Positions 48,491-61,114 of a DNA stretch of 64,000 bases are shown piece after piece (position 1 is the stretch's first letter; the number at the start of each line of letters is the position of its first letter). The stretch comes from Moniliophthora roreri (lineage: Eukaryota; Basidiomycota; Agaricomycetes; Agaricales; Marasmiaceae). The DNA lies in the NCBI GenBank assembly GCA_001466705.2, contig LATX02000046.1:248001-312000 (forward strand), written 5' to 3'. The notes beneath the pieces are model-generated. The model ran no database searches. It worked only from the letters and a program-made list of their open reading frames with translations, and was not told the DNA's origin. Both the position numbers and the translations under genes were made by a program.

Positions 48491-48906
48491 GAATCTAGCC
48501 ACCCACGTCGAGAACATAACTGAAAGATGACATGGTCTATATATCCAAATACTCGGAAATTCTGTCCCCTTCAACCAATCCCAACATGACACTCATTACT
48601 GGTCCTGGTTCCTTGACATCCCATTGTCCAAAGGTAGTCACCATTAGAGATACTGAACACAAGGAGTGTTCCGGTCAGTAGCGATCTCTGGGCCAGGTCA
48701 GGTATCTCTGTACGTATATGTTCTCTTTTCATTTGCGCTGAGCGTTGACGCGGGCTGTGCATTCTCAATTTTTGAACATTACCCTTGATTCTACTTATTT
48801 CGAGATACATAATTCAATCTGAGCGCTATGTAAGTCCCCAAGTTTTCCAGTCTTACCGTCTTCCTCATCTTGCTGCCAGGAGAATCACAGCCTCGCTGCA
48901 CCACGA

Positions 48907-51421
48907 TCAAGGCCATCGACACACAATTTCCTGTACTTTGGCGATGAGAGGCGATGTTCTATCAGTATATTCGGGTGGAAAGGACTAGAGCACTGTGTTA
49001 GTATGATGGATAAGAGGATGCATGTAAAATTGAACGTACTTGTAGCCATCTCAATACGTGCTCTTTATCTGTCGAGGATCTGACGCGCCAAATAACCCTA
49101 GGAAGGGGATCCAGAAGTTCTGGGGCGGGACCACAGATATCCAGTAGCTCGTGGAGCGGGAGTCCAAGGAAAAGAACTAGGCGCTTTGTTTCATTGTTGG
49201 CGTGCCAGTGCTCAGGATGACTCAATGCGATGACAGCTGGTTCTCTGGTGGCGACCGAGAGTTGAATATGGTATACATCACCGGAAGTTGACTCTGAGCA
49301 TGGTAGCAACGAACGTGATGCATCTCGGGTGCAACGACAGGTGTCTCTAATCGAGATGACTCGGAAATGAAACTTGACGAGATCAGGAACTCCAGGAATC
49401 TTTCCTAGTCTACGGAGTTGAGTCAAAGCCTCGTTAATCCTCGTGGGATAGACAAGAGTATACCCCAGAGCTCGTGCAGCAACATCCAGGATTCTGGATG
49501 TTGCCACATCAGGAACAACTGGATGAGACACCCTGACAGTAAAGCCTCTCCTGTAATCAGAGAAGCGTTGAATTATGTCGGCATATGAAGCAGGATCCAT
49601 CTATTTGCAGTGTGAATAACTATACTTTGCATGATAGCTATGAGGGCATACCTGTAACCGCTCCAGGAGGAGCCGAGTTTGTAAAAAGAACTGTATTTTT
49701 GTCCCATTGCCCTCAGGTAGCCCTTCCAATACATAAGGAAGTAGAAATTTCCGAATATGTGTACCGAACACGACGGTAAAATCAAATTTCCGAAGAGCAT
49801 TCAAAACCTCATCATTGAGGCCACTTTTCGAGCAATACTCCCCCCAGGTTTCCCATGCACGGCGGACAAAGTGCGACCTATGGGTATCAACATTAATTTT
49901 GGCCTCATTTCAAACCAGTAAAGACGCACTGCACCCACGAATCATCACCTCTGAGATAGTCATCTTCATCCATGTCAGAAGCTCGAGAGTAATACTCTAG
50001 GGCGCATAACGTCCTACACGCAAGGAAACTAAATTGCTTCTGTTCGCTGACCAAAGAAAAGTAACCAGACCGTGTTTCATGGGAGAGGAAGTCACCAAAT
50101 GATGCGTGAAGTATCCAAATGGCGTCCTTGGGACCTCCAACCTTGAGAATTGAGTGCATCCCACGTAACGTCAATATAACATCTCCCTTGGGTAGTAGCA
50201 GAAATGTTTCAATTTCTTCTGGTGTGGGGCCCAGCTGATATGGGTGACCCCACTTGTGGTAGAGCACCAGCGCCCAAAGAACTTCTCGCAGTTTCGAATG
50301 CTGAGGGTTAGACGACAGGATCTGATGATAAAGTACGTCTAAATCACGGAACGGCGAACTCATCTCCGGATATCGATGGATAGAAGGTTTAAGGACCTGC
50401 GCCAACTGTATGCATGGATTCGAATATTCGTTGTCGATAAATTTGATCACCGTAGTGGCATAAATAAACTGGCCGCATGCCTTCTGTGCAAGCTCATCGA
50501 TGACGCCAGGAGCAGGCCATGGATTCGGAAATGGGATATATTGATTACGGGGATCTATGCGTATCCGTCCAAACTCGCTATCGAGAAAAGTTGCAATATC
50601 ACAACACGGATGAAATGTTTCGTCTAGAGCGATGCGACGTAGATATGGGCGAAAGGCATCAACGTCAAACACTTCTCGGATGTGCGGTTCCGGTCTGCTG
50701 CATATGAGGAAGCGCAGGTGGATTTGCTTCGGAAGAACGGTCGCCAGAAGAGAAAGGATGTGTTGCTGCTCCCGACTTCCTTTGCACTCATCCAGACCAT
50801 CAATGACGATGAGCCATGGATAGTCATGCAATTGCTCCAGGGTCCTGCAAGGCTCCACAATGAGTTTCTCAAGCTGCTTTTCGAGCGTAGCCTGTAAGAT
50901 AGCGGGATTTTTCCTGATTGACTCCTTAATTAGTTCCCGAAGCTCTGGGATGGACGTTGCGAGCCCGTACGCAATGCACAGGCATAAAGAGTTGGCAATG
51001 CCTCTGTGTGGATCTCCTCGGGAGAAGAAGAAACTGGAAACGAGAAAGCCCCCTTCCTGACCTGTCTCCGACATGGTTTGGGCGATTGCTGATTTACCAG
51101 CGCCTGCGGGACCATAAAGCCACATTACGGGTTGTTCAGGGAAAGGACTGTGAATCCACTCGTGAAGAACGCGTATGACGCCTCGGCGGGTGTCTGGATG
51201 GCATTGTGGAGGTGGATAGCGTATTCCAGAGTCGTGGCTTGCGCCTACATCCTTTATGGACTGCCACAAAACTTGAAGAGCTGTGAAGAGTCAGCGTCAT
51301 GAGTCCATCGCACAGAAGCACACAACGCACGGTCGGCCGAATAATTGTTAATATCGCGACCTGCGACGTTGAACTGCCCACCGAGTATCTGGAAATCCTG
51401 AGCATTTGGAAACATGGACAT
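48907..51421 (-). CDS. NACHT-domain NTPase, fungal NLR-like (gene 2)
   Basis: Tandem paralogue of gene 1 with an identical exon plan: 51421-51331, 51280-49939, 49877-49652, 49600-49040, 48984-48907 (765 residues); exons 3 and 5 have exactly the same lengths in both copies. Walker A is GPAGAGKSA and Walker B is LIVIDGLDEC. The N-terminus has the same pattern (MSMF at the start, GGQFNVAGRDINNY). The C-terminal region starts MDPASYADIIQRFSDYRRG and keeps the Cys pair as CRCT. Both copies are open throughout, so both appear functional. Divergence is spread over the length, with variable stretches in the helical segment after the sensor. Confidence 0.86.
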
Positions 51422-51992
51422 CCCGCCTTATCCAAGAAAAGGTGAGGTGGTGTGGGATAGTTCAGGACTCAGCTATTCGTCAGTCTTCCAGCAATAATGT
51501 AGGGCATAGGGAAAACTTACAATGAACCATCAATCAAGAGCGAGTAATCCACGTCAAGTTCACTCGTGTTTTCGGGGGATCCCGTCGCATTCATACACTG
51601 CCTTCAAGTCGGAGTGTCGTGTCTCCACAACTACTTTAGGCGTTACACGGAAGAGCACGGGGATTTAGTGCTAGGAGTGATATGAGGTCGTCGAGGATGG
51701 CTGAATCACCGAGTTTCCGTTAAGGAGCACAAGAATTTGTGAAAAAGTCTTGCTTGGAATAGGATTGTACCCTCAATAAGGACACTCATCTTACTGACCG
51801 GAATAGCAAAGGCCGGCAGACACATATCGATTCCAGAATCATGAGAATTATCATTAGCATAAGGCATAAGCATAACTAAACAAGCTTCATGTAAAAACAC
51901 CGTCAGAAAATAAATGACCATGATAAATTATCCTGCAAGAGTAGAGCGTAGGATAGCAGTAAGCAAAGCGCAAAACGAGTCATGAAGATAAA
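51422..51992. other. intergenic between NACHT gene 2 and the large membrane-protein gene
   Basis: Contains the 5' flank of NACHT gene 2 and a short gene fragment listed separately. No complete gene. Confidence 0.4.
51769..51837 (-). pseudogene. about 70-bp fragment of the neighbouring membrane-protein gene
   Basis: Encodes CLPAFAIPVSKMSVLIE, nearly the same as YLPTFAIPVGKMSVLIE in the adjacent gene (about 52745-52812), with matching DNA. Flanking sequence is unrelated, so this looks like a duplication scar at the edge of the NACHT unit. Confidence 0.6.
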
Positions 51993-54900
51993 TCATGGAG
52001 GATCCAACGGATAGTGATAGATTTTCCTAGCAACCTGCCACAAGACACCAACAACATGCGCAACTTGCTTTGCAAGGGGTCTGAAATCTCCCCATGTAAA
52101 GTTCATCAACTTTTGGTATGGGACGAGCCCGAAAGTGTCGATGAATGAGAAGGGCTCTGGGTCCTCGATTATTTCGGTGCTTTCTTGCGTAGCGGGGGGC
52201 GCAGGCGTCGGTGCCGTTGAAGAAGGGAGTTCTGGTGATATCGTTGCCGTCGTAATGGTAGTAGCATAATCGAATATTGATGTCGATGCATCCATTCCGT
52301 CTGTCTCTTTCGTACCAGGCTTTCCAAACCAATCCCACTGCGGATGCGAAGAGGCGTAAACGGTGGTAGTAATCGTTACTGGTTCTGGTTCTGGTACACC
52401 ATCCCAGCCAGCATTTCTAGCAATGCCGAGTGACCGGTGGATGTGTAGGAGATCCGACTTGGTTTGGTGAAGCAATACACTAGCGACCAAGAAGGCTAGT
52501 ACGACGGTGAAAGACACTAGTGAAGATAATGTGAACGTAGGCGAGCCTGAAGGTGGTTTTACGAAGAAGGAAACCTGTGGGTAGAAGAAGGGTTCCGCTG
52601 CGTAATGTAGTAGTTTCTGCCCAGCTTTGGTGTGGGTAGAATGCCGGAGGTTACTTTGCAGACCAGATACTTCGACATCTGTCACAAACAGAAGTGGTAA
52701 GCTCAATATCGGAAGAGAAAGCAGAAGCCGCATACCCTTTTGATCCTCAATAAGGACGCTCATCTTCCCAACAGGTATAGCAAAGGTCGGTAGGTACACA
52801 TGCATCGGAACTCCAGCATCCGCCCTTCTTTTCCCCCGCTTCCGCTCGCTCTCGGCTTCTTCCTTCACCACATAATCAATAACCACGTTTCCACCGCCTA
52901 CTCCACCAACTCTGACCCTGACCCAACTGATCCAGTCTTTAGAGCTCATCTCCTCAAATTTGACGCCTCCCAAGATACCCTCCGAGGGTTCAGTCTTGAC
53001 AGCGGCAGCCGTCATTTCAAACTTGATTGGTACACCATCGACGCTGACGCTGACGATGTCGACATTTGGAGGTTTATCGCTCCCAACAACTAGGGCAGAC
53101 CCGGACTCTGCATCCGAACCTGGCTTGGCTAATCCGAATTCCAACCACTCGGAGCTTTCCATATCGGCGGGAGCAGGTAGTTGAGCACGTACGGCATACG
53201 CATTTGACCGGTCCTCTAGCAAAGAAGGGAAAGGGAAAGGCAAGAGCATCGTTACATTAGCCACAACCCAGGGTATCATCAACTCCCCGTCCCTCTTTGG
53301 CCTCATCTTTTGCGTCGCCTTGGTCAATCCACCCAATGACGAAGTATGCCGATGTCCAAGAACAGGGCTACTTCTCCCGCTTCCATTCGGTGTCCGTGAA
53401 GGAGGCTGTTGACTAGGGAATACTTTTTGATTGTATCCATCTGCATGCACATTACCTTCGAGCGGCAAAGGCATCTTGATGACAATCCTTCCTCCACCAT
53501 CTGAACACTTCGTAAAACCACCTTTCTGTAAAACTGTCTTGCGCGCTTGCGCATCGAGAAGTATGTCTCCACTCGAGTTGTAAACCTCGACAGCGGCAGT
53601 GCTTGCGCCTGCGTTCCGTGGAATGATGGGGATGTCATTCCGAACCATGATAGTCGTGTTTTCCTTGTCAGCAGCGAGGACTGAGAATCTGGGTAATGTG
53701 ATGGGTATAGGATCACGATCGTACGTATCAGAAGCAGATGCGGCAGAGGTAGTCTCGTCGCTCTCAGCACCTGATGTGGTATTTTGACGAACATGTCCAT
53801 TGACACGAGGATTGGGACGCGCTCGAGGCGTCACCACTATCGTTCCTTTGATAGAGAATATGAATTCGTTTTTTGCGGGAGGCAAAAGTTCGTTCATGTT
53901 GAGGTGTAGGGTGATGGGGTACCCAGGGGGACGGGATATCGTTGATTCGGCCAAATTAACTGACGTTGGCAGGGATCCTAGTGATGATAATTGTGTTGAC
54001 GCAGCAGAGGCAGCAGGATCACTCGGCGGATTAGATTTCTCGAATGAGTACTCAGCAACATTCTGCACACCTGGGAGAGGTGCGCGGAGAAGAGATGAAG
54101 TGGAGGAATTCGAGTTGTGCGAGATGGCTGAGGAAGAAGAATTCTGCCTCGACGGAAGGTTAGATGGACGTGAGGGAGAAGATGGTGATATATAGATTTG
54201 GGGACCTGAAGAGTTTGATTCCAATGAATCGAATCTTCCTAGCGTACGAGGATTTGTCGCAACTCCAACATCGAATCCTGTATAACCTGTTCCGCCAGTA
54301 ACTTCCCAACCAGCACCGGGACTACCTTCTCCATCGTACCAGGTAACATCAGAGTTCTTGGCTTCAAGTCCCACATCCATACCCAGCAAAACGGCTACAC
54401 CAGGATACCATACATCTTTGCAAGTCCCTTTGTATTCCACATCCATGATCGCACCCTCCGACCTGCCACCATTCATCATTTTGCCTTTCACAATGCATGA
54501 CATCTCGCCCTTGATACTCTTAACACCCACTCTGTGTCTACCATTCTCCATAGAGGCAACCGAGCTATCCATATCGTCACGACCGTACCGTGGTATATCC
54601 AGATTCTTCACCGGTTTCGCCCATCGTAGCCTGATTCTTTCGGTACTAGGAAAGCTTCCTTGTATTCCAATTCCATACGAGAAACCGGCAGTCGAGGAAT
54701 CACTGGATTCATCGTCGGCTTCATTGCCATGATACGAATTGTACCCATAGCCATTGGTCGAATTACTCTTGCTTCTGGATCTCGAGACGGTCGAACGAGT
54801 GACATATGGATCTGAAGCTAAATCCCAAGTCATCGAGTCCTCTCCATCAGTAGAAGAGAGGGAAGCGAATGAGGCCGATGTGTTGGTAGTAACAGGTGGA

Positions 54901-56239
54901 AATATTCGTAATTTGATGTTGTTATGGAGGCATCTTGGAGTAGGAATAGATAGCTACTTGTCATTAGCGATCTGAGGAGTCGTAAAAAACGCAACAAAAC
55001 ACACCAAGTATGGTGATCTGGGCGGCTTTGAGAGATATGGCACCCAAAGATCAATAGCAGCAACAAACTGGGCATGCACTCGGTCCCGATCTCCAATAGA
55101 CAGTCTTCTGCTGCTAAATTTTGAACGCGAGGTTCCATCGTCCTCGGGATATCGAGGTGGGAATACCTTTGGTAACACGAATGAAATGTAGTATCCACTG
55201 ACGAGGATTTGACCTGCATAGGCTGGATCCACCGGCGCTACTGAATCCTGAGTTGACGCCGACCCATTGATACGAGACGTCGTTGATGATGCCCCAGGAG
55301 GTGGAGAAAGGCCAAAGGCTGCCTGGAAGGTCTGCTGTGAACGTGCGGGTAGGTTCAAAGCGCGTGCAGCACTATGCAAAAGCGGTGTAGTCATGGAATT
55401 GAAGTCGTATGGAGTCGAACTGGCATCAAGGGGGTGTACAATGGAATCAAGTATCTTGATGTTCTCCTCTGCAGAATATCAGTTATTGTTCTTGCAGAGA
55501 ATGTTTCGTACTCACCTGGAAAAAGTTGGATAGTCTGTCCGGGGCTGACATTGTCCAGGGGCACAGACAGCTGCACATGGATAATCAGAAAAAGTCGTTA
55601 AGCACCACCAATTCACGCACCTTGAGATACATTTTGACTCCAGCACCGTCCAAACCCTGCTTGGCTTTTCCTTCAATCGCAACTCGCGTCACTACATTCA
55701 TCTTCATGGGTTGATTAGAGCTGTATGGAGTGACAGTACTTGTCGCTGCTACTGACAGTGGTGGACTCGCTGTACGACCACCACTTCGCGGACGTGAAGG
55801 CGTCTCGTACAGTGGTTTGACTGGGTCACTACCGGTTGAAGTGGAGTTGCGCCGTCGCGAACTCGATGCTGGCATTGGCATCTGAATAGCTTGGACAGGG
55901 CGAGGTTGAGATTTTGTGGAGGCTTCGAGCTAAAATACGCGTAACAAGCCAGTGGCAATCGAGGGCCACGAGGTGTGTTTTATCAACGCTCTTTGCGGTG
56001 ATATGGTGGTGTGGGATAAAGGAAGTCGTACGGTTCGTTCAGGTGAAGGGCGTTAGAGTAGAAGGAATACACCAAGGAGCAGGACGCCCAAGGAATGCTG
56101 AGGAACGTTGACAAAAAGGATCTCTTTACGCGTTCAACAAAAAATCTACAATCACTTGCAAATAATGCGTGACGACATCGGTGGTCCGCCCACCGACCTG
56201 GACATAAAAGGGCTGCTTCGGCGCCGTCGACGGGTCCAT
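51993..56239 (-). CDS. large conserved-looking fungal membrane protein, function unknown
   Basis: Not recognised. Exons from the 5' end are 56239-56198, 55929-55621, 55570-55516, 55468-55005 and 54953-51993 (1276 residues as read). A further in-frame 57-nt intron at about 52679-52735 is likely, since it has GTATGC and GACAG ends. The N-terminal third is Ser/Pro-rich, with an ordered block (YLKLSVPLDNVSPGQTIQLF, then a segment of the EENIKIL type). The middle is rich in Ser/Asn and probably disordered. Near the C-terminus one hydrophobic helix (FTLSSLVSFTVVLAFLVASV) is followed by a polar tail and FTWGDFRPLAKQVAHVVGVL. It may be a single-pass membrane protein with a large cytosolic or lumenal part. 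Confidence 0.7.
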
Positions 56240-56361
56240 TGAAGTCCAAGGTCAAAGTGAATACGAATTGAGTATTATACAGCTAATCTTACATGTATAG
56301 ATCGAACAAGGAGCATGGGGGTTAGAAACTAATAGACAAAAAACCGTCCACTTCAAGTATG

Positions 56362-58662
56362 TCACATCACCATGCCCTGATTGGCCCAAGGCGAATGGAG
56401 CAGATCAATAAGATGCTTAGCTTCCTCATTGAAGCTCACTGCCTCGATACGGGTGATGCCCTTGCGGATACGGGGCATGTCCTAGAAACAGGATCATATC
56501 AGTATGAGATCGATGGTCAGTAGAGGTAGGACAAACGTTGAATGTATCAGTCTTTGCTCTGCAATTGAAGTTCCATGTGGTGCCAGTCGTCTGATGCATG
56601 ATATCGTTGTATTCGGTTTCATCGCTGTCCTGTAGTGACCAAATCAGAATCCTTAGCTTATATATCAATGATTGGGAGTACCCACTCTAATTGCGATCAG
56701 GTCGTTTGCTGGCCTCTTGAATATTTTCTCCCCAACATCATTGAATCCTTGGAACCATTCTTGACCGGACCAGTCAGACACTGCCATTGAGATGATATAC
56801 CTACGTAACGTCAATCAAAAACCCTACTGCCTTAGTATACGAAGAAACAACACTGACCTCCACTTTGGACTATCATAGCTCTTGTTGCACTTCTCGCAGT
56901 GCCACAGGCCACCGGTCTCTACGACTTTCTTACTGCAGTCGTTGGTTTGACAAGCCGGATACGCGATGTTATCGTTCTTTATATGCATGATCGTTGCTCG
57001 GTTGGAAAAGTAGGCAACACTGTCACCACTGCCCAAGCCTTTCTCCTTGACCTCACTTAAGCTCATCATCTCCTTTCGATTGAATCCGTGAACGGCACCA
57101 CCTCCACCACCGGCAGCTACAGAAGCATTGGTGTGCGAACGGAATGATTCGTTCGACCCTAACGCATCGTACCAACCACGCAAAGCGAATGTCTCCTGGA
57201 GATCAGGATTTTGGATCATAATAGACGAGCTAATCATGCTGAGGGTACGACCTGTAGAATAGAAAGAACTGAGCACAAGTATGTAAAACGCTCAGGAATT
57301 CCTTACCGCCAAAGTCGCCAACTTTGACACCCTTGAAAGCGATGACAGGGTTTTCGTCTTCAGGCTTGAAGCTCTCAGCTTGCTTGCCCCAGAGAGTCAA
57401 TCGAGTTGAGAAACCGGACTTGTCAACGAGGGTTAGATCTCGTTTCTGGAGCTAGAAACGTACTGAGTGTCAAGCGGTGCACATAGAATATATGATGGAG
57501 TACGTACAGTACGTTGGGTACTTTTCGACGTGATCTCATCCAGAGAGCCGACCTCCTTAACGATGGCAATCACATCTGGAAATGGTCAGTACCGTCCGGG
57601 AAAGATTCGTAACAATTAGATACGTACCACAGGTTGCATCCTTTGACAAATTCTCCAGTTCGCCGAGCTGAATGAAGTTGTATTTCACCATTGGCAAATT
57701 AGAGGTGTCCAAGCACTACAGGAAATCGACTGTTAGCGATGACACGAAAACGACTCGACAATGGACAAACCTCTTCGATTTCAGTGGTTCGCTCGAACGA
57801 TAATTCGTAATCGTTGGAAACATTTGAGAACTTCTTCTTGGCAAGGTTGACTTTCGCTTTGCTAATGTAGTAAACCTTCCCTTCATCTAGCCTGCCGTAC
57901 AAGTCATCCGCAATTGTGTTGAAGGCGGTCCCGCGAATCTCGCCAGACTCATCCATAAGAGTCACGTTGAATAATTTCCCCTCTCCACGCTGGTTCGACC
58001 AGGTCTTCATGTCAGACTTCTGAGTTACGCGAGCTTTGATGGTCCAGTTGTTCTGATAAGGACTCAAAGCCTCGATCGGATGCACGGTCTTGTTGTTGGT
58101 GTTGGACCTTCCTTGAGTAACTTCACGCTGCTGCCGCTGAGGCTGCTGTTGTGGAGGTTGCTGCTGCTGCCCGCTGGCGGAACTCTCTGCCTTGACAACT
58201 ACTGGCGTAGTGGCCGCTGATGGAGGCTTAGAGCCTCCTTTAGCATCCTGTATATTGATTGGTTCACCAATCTTCTCCTCGCATTGATCTTGAACGGTGA
58301 GTGCCATTAGGATGAGGAGTCTGCGCGTGCGAGGCGGGGTTAGGTCAAGAATAAGACAAAAGGCGATGATACGCGCACCTCTTTCCCTGCACGAAATTAC
58401 AAGAAAGCTTCTGTGTCACGATAATCGTGTTCTTCGTCAAGATGTTTTCGGACACCATGTAATTCAACTGTGTGGCTAGCATGGCCTGGATGTAGTAGAT
58501 ACCGTCGGAGAGGATGACACGGTGTCGATCCTGCTGACCATTAGCGCCTACAGCTTTGACAGAAAGGACTTGTAGGACGTGGGGTGCGGTAAAAAGTTGC
58601 TCGTCGTCGGGTTCTGCATACTGCAAACGCTCAGCGACACCCTCTTCGAGCTGGTAAGACAT
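56362..58662 (-). CDS. RFA1: replication protein A large subunit
   Basis: Single-strand-DNA-binding subunit in replication, repair and recombination. Nine exons from the 5' end: 58662-58379, 58320-57771, 57715-57628, 57575-57508, 57451-57307, 57251-56858, 56800-56686, 56629-56537, 56481-56362 (618 residues, the family size). The N-terminal OB fold is followed by a Gln/Pro linker, DBD-A ([18 protein letters not shown]), DBD-B ([24 protein letters not shown]) and DBD-C, with a zinc site CQTNDC and CEKC. The start at 58662 (MSYQLEEG) matches the family better than 58683. It is convergent with nothing; its 3' end faces the 5' end of the membrane-protein gene at 122 bp. Confidence 0.95.
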
Positions 58663-59608
58663 GGTGGAGAAAAGACAAGACAATGTGTGACGGAGTGTGA
58701 CAGCCTATGTGACTAAACGCGTTCTTTCGACACGTGCATGCGTGTGAAGTCCATTTTGACACAGCAAATAAGGAAACCCTAGACTCCAGCTTTTGATGGC
58801 CGTTCATATGACGCATTTGCTCCACAGCACCTATCCACGCCAATGCAAGGTAAGCTGAGTCTCTTGCACAATAACAGGCTGGACGCAGCGATTTAGGCTT
58901 CCTAGTACATCATCAACAGCTTCGGAGACACTCAGGAAAGCAGGGCGCACGAAGGGTAACGGAGACCCTCGAGTGTGATCTAGATTAGGAGAACGCGTGA
59001 AGACCGGGTCCATTGATGTCGACCCAGCGGCGTTTCGTCTCTGCTGCTCGTGCAGGGGGAGATTCAAAAGAGGTGATTTTCACGCAGATGGTGTTACTCA
59101 TTGGGTTACCCAGGTTCCTTCAACGTTTCTCGGTAGAAAACTACGACGTTGAAGCACTCCTTGCACTATGTGCCGAATCTGCCGACGTTTGGCCCTAAAT
59201 GGCCATCAAAAGCTGGAATCTACAACAAATATGCTAGGGTCTCCTTGTTTGCTGCAAGCGTAGCTAATGACGATCATGAATGTCGCCGCCTCATGTCACG
59301 TCTATCATGGAGAGAGACTTCGTCTAAAATCACTGGCAAAGGCTTCTGAACTCAGCGAATAGTCAGCCGGAAATCTTCAAACTTGGTCTTTAATTACGAG
59401 TCTGGGTACATTTGGATAGTGGGTGTGAGTACCTATTATAATGCTCTACAAGTTTCTTCAATAAATATTGATAATTGTTACTCTAGCATTTCCTTTCATC
59501 GCCAAATTCTTTGATAGGGAGTTGTAAAAAGTTTCTGATGCTATCAAGAGCTATGCTTCCAGGTTGTTTCACCGGTTGAAGCCCTGAAACTCATTTACTG
59601 AATCAGGA
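58663..59608. other. intergenic, about 950 bp
   Basis: A minus-strand frame 59013-58831 (60 codons, MDPVFTRSPNLDHTRG at the start) is open but unassigned and could be a small gene or a first exon. It is overlapped by an antisense frame. No repeat was seen. Confidence 0.35.
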
Positions 59609-61114
59609 TTATAGCGCAGCACGTCTCGTCGCATCCCTCCCTGCCTTCAGAAGAAGCGACAATTCATTGCCTCCTGTTCCCCTGACGGGTCCTTTGCCAG
59701 ATGCTCTGCTTTCTTCCAATCTTTTAAGCATCTGGCTAGCTGGGCATCCCGAACGAGCATCTGGCACGGAATGGGACATGGTGACAACGTATAGACACGC
59801 AATGCGCATGTGACTGTCTCTTAGTCGCTTCAATGCCATGACTGCGTTGTTGTATGGCTCTCGAAGCATAGGGGTGCTCTGCGCCAGTTCTCTTATCGAT
59901 CGCGGCGTAGCTTCCAAATGCTCCAGATACTGGCGGTGTTTTCCTGGCATATACCGCCTCATCCTCTGCATGAAACCGTGATCTGCCCTTTTATTTTCCT
60001 CGGACGGTGCAGGATACCGTCTCTGCCGCAGTTTGTGGTCGATGTCGAGGAAGACGTCAAGGGCATGCATCGCAGTACTCTGCCCTGCTGATGGGCCGCT
60101 GAGGTCAAGTTTGTGGCTTTGCTCCGCCCCTTCGTAGATCCAGCCATGCCCGGAAGGGCCCTTTGCGTCGCTGCCCTCGAACCATGGCCTCATGTCCCAA
60201 TAGAATACATGTGGGTCCACTATCGGCCGAACGGACTGCATTATCGACGCTAGTTCTTCGATGACAGTAGTCAAGTTTCGGAGGTCACAAGCAACCTTGA
60301 AAATAGCCGTCGTGTCGCGGAGGTTCGGCAGATTGTTGTACTCGTCGATGAACCGAAGGATGTTGGCTCCATGAAGTTCCACAGTAGCGGACACTTTGTA
60401 GAAGTTGTACTCGTCTTCCGTACCGGAAAAGGCGTGTAGAAAGCGCATGTTATCGATGGTTACCGGACCCTCTGGATTGATTAACTCCCAGTTCCATAGA
60501 ACAGTATCGGCGAACGTGAGGACGGGCGCGATCCCCAAGTGCCTCGATACTGCTACCAATGGCACAGCAAGGCAAGCGGGCACTTTAATAGGTTCAGGCT
60601 CCGCCATAGGTGGGATAGAATGGACATAAAGGTGTACTAGCCACGCTAGAACCAAATGGGCCCTACATGCCAAGGCTCTATTCCTAAGGATTTTGTCTAT
60701 ACTTAGGACTGGCCACTAGAAAACCGATAATTATTAGCTTTCCATAGGTCTCATAGAATGGATGCTCACCGTAGAAACGGTGGATCTCCATCTTTCTGCC
60801 GCAGGACGAGCTGCGATAGCCTGATCCGAGGTGTCCTCTCCTAGCTTGATGTTATCCAACCCATCCAGGAGAGCTTGCTCCCATAGCTCGTATTCTGCCG
60901 ACAGACGCGGCAAGGGTTTACTTGGGACGAAGCCAGTGATGGGGTCGATGTCAAAGTCGCGCTGCGAGCGAGTCATGTCGATCATTTGACGCCTCCTCCC
61001 AGCGATCACTGAGTTCGCTATGCATAATGCCCTTTCTAAGATTCTTTCCGGACTTGGGATTAACTGCACCATGTCCATGAAGAACATGCGCGAAAAGAGA
61101 TAAGTGGAAGCCAT
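59609..61114 (-). CDS. IDO: indoleamine 2,3-dioxygenase
   Basis: Haem enzyme opening the indole ring of tryptophan to N-formylkynurenine. Exons 61114-60770 and 60715-59609 give 483 residues. Family landmarks: FDIDPITGFVPSKPLPRL near the N-terminus, MPGKHRQYLEHLE, the proximal-haem His in LRDSHMRIACLYV, and the C-terminal GTGGNELSLLLKAGRDATRR. The acceptor at 60716 (TTCTAG) was chosen because the AG four bases further on gives an immediate stop. An in-frame ATG at 61150 would add 12 residues, but it lies only 13 bases from a TATA box, so 61114 is preferred. Role: tryptophan catabolism or NAD supply by the kynurenine route. Confidence 0.92.

Noticed and set aside
52027..54805. Several long frames antisense or out of frame to the membrane-protein gene
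   Set aside because: They are shadows of the single 987-codon frame on the minus strand.
58831..59013. A 60-residue gene upstream of RFA1
   Set aside because: Kept only as a note in the intergenic entry; no motif, no splice evidence, and an overlapping antisense frame of the same quality.
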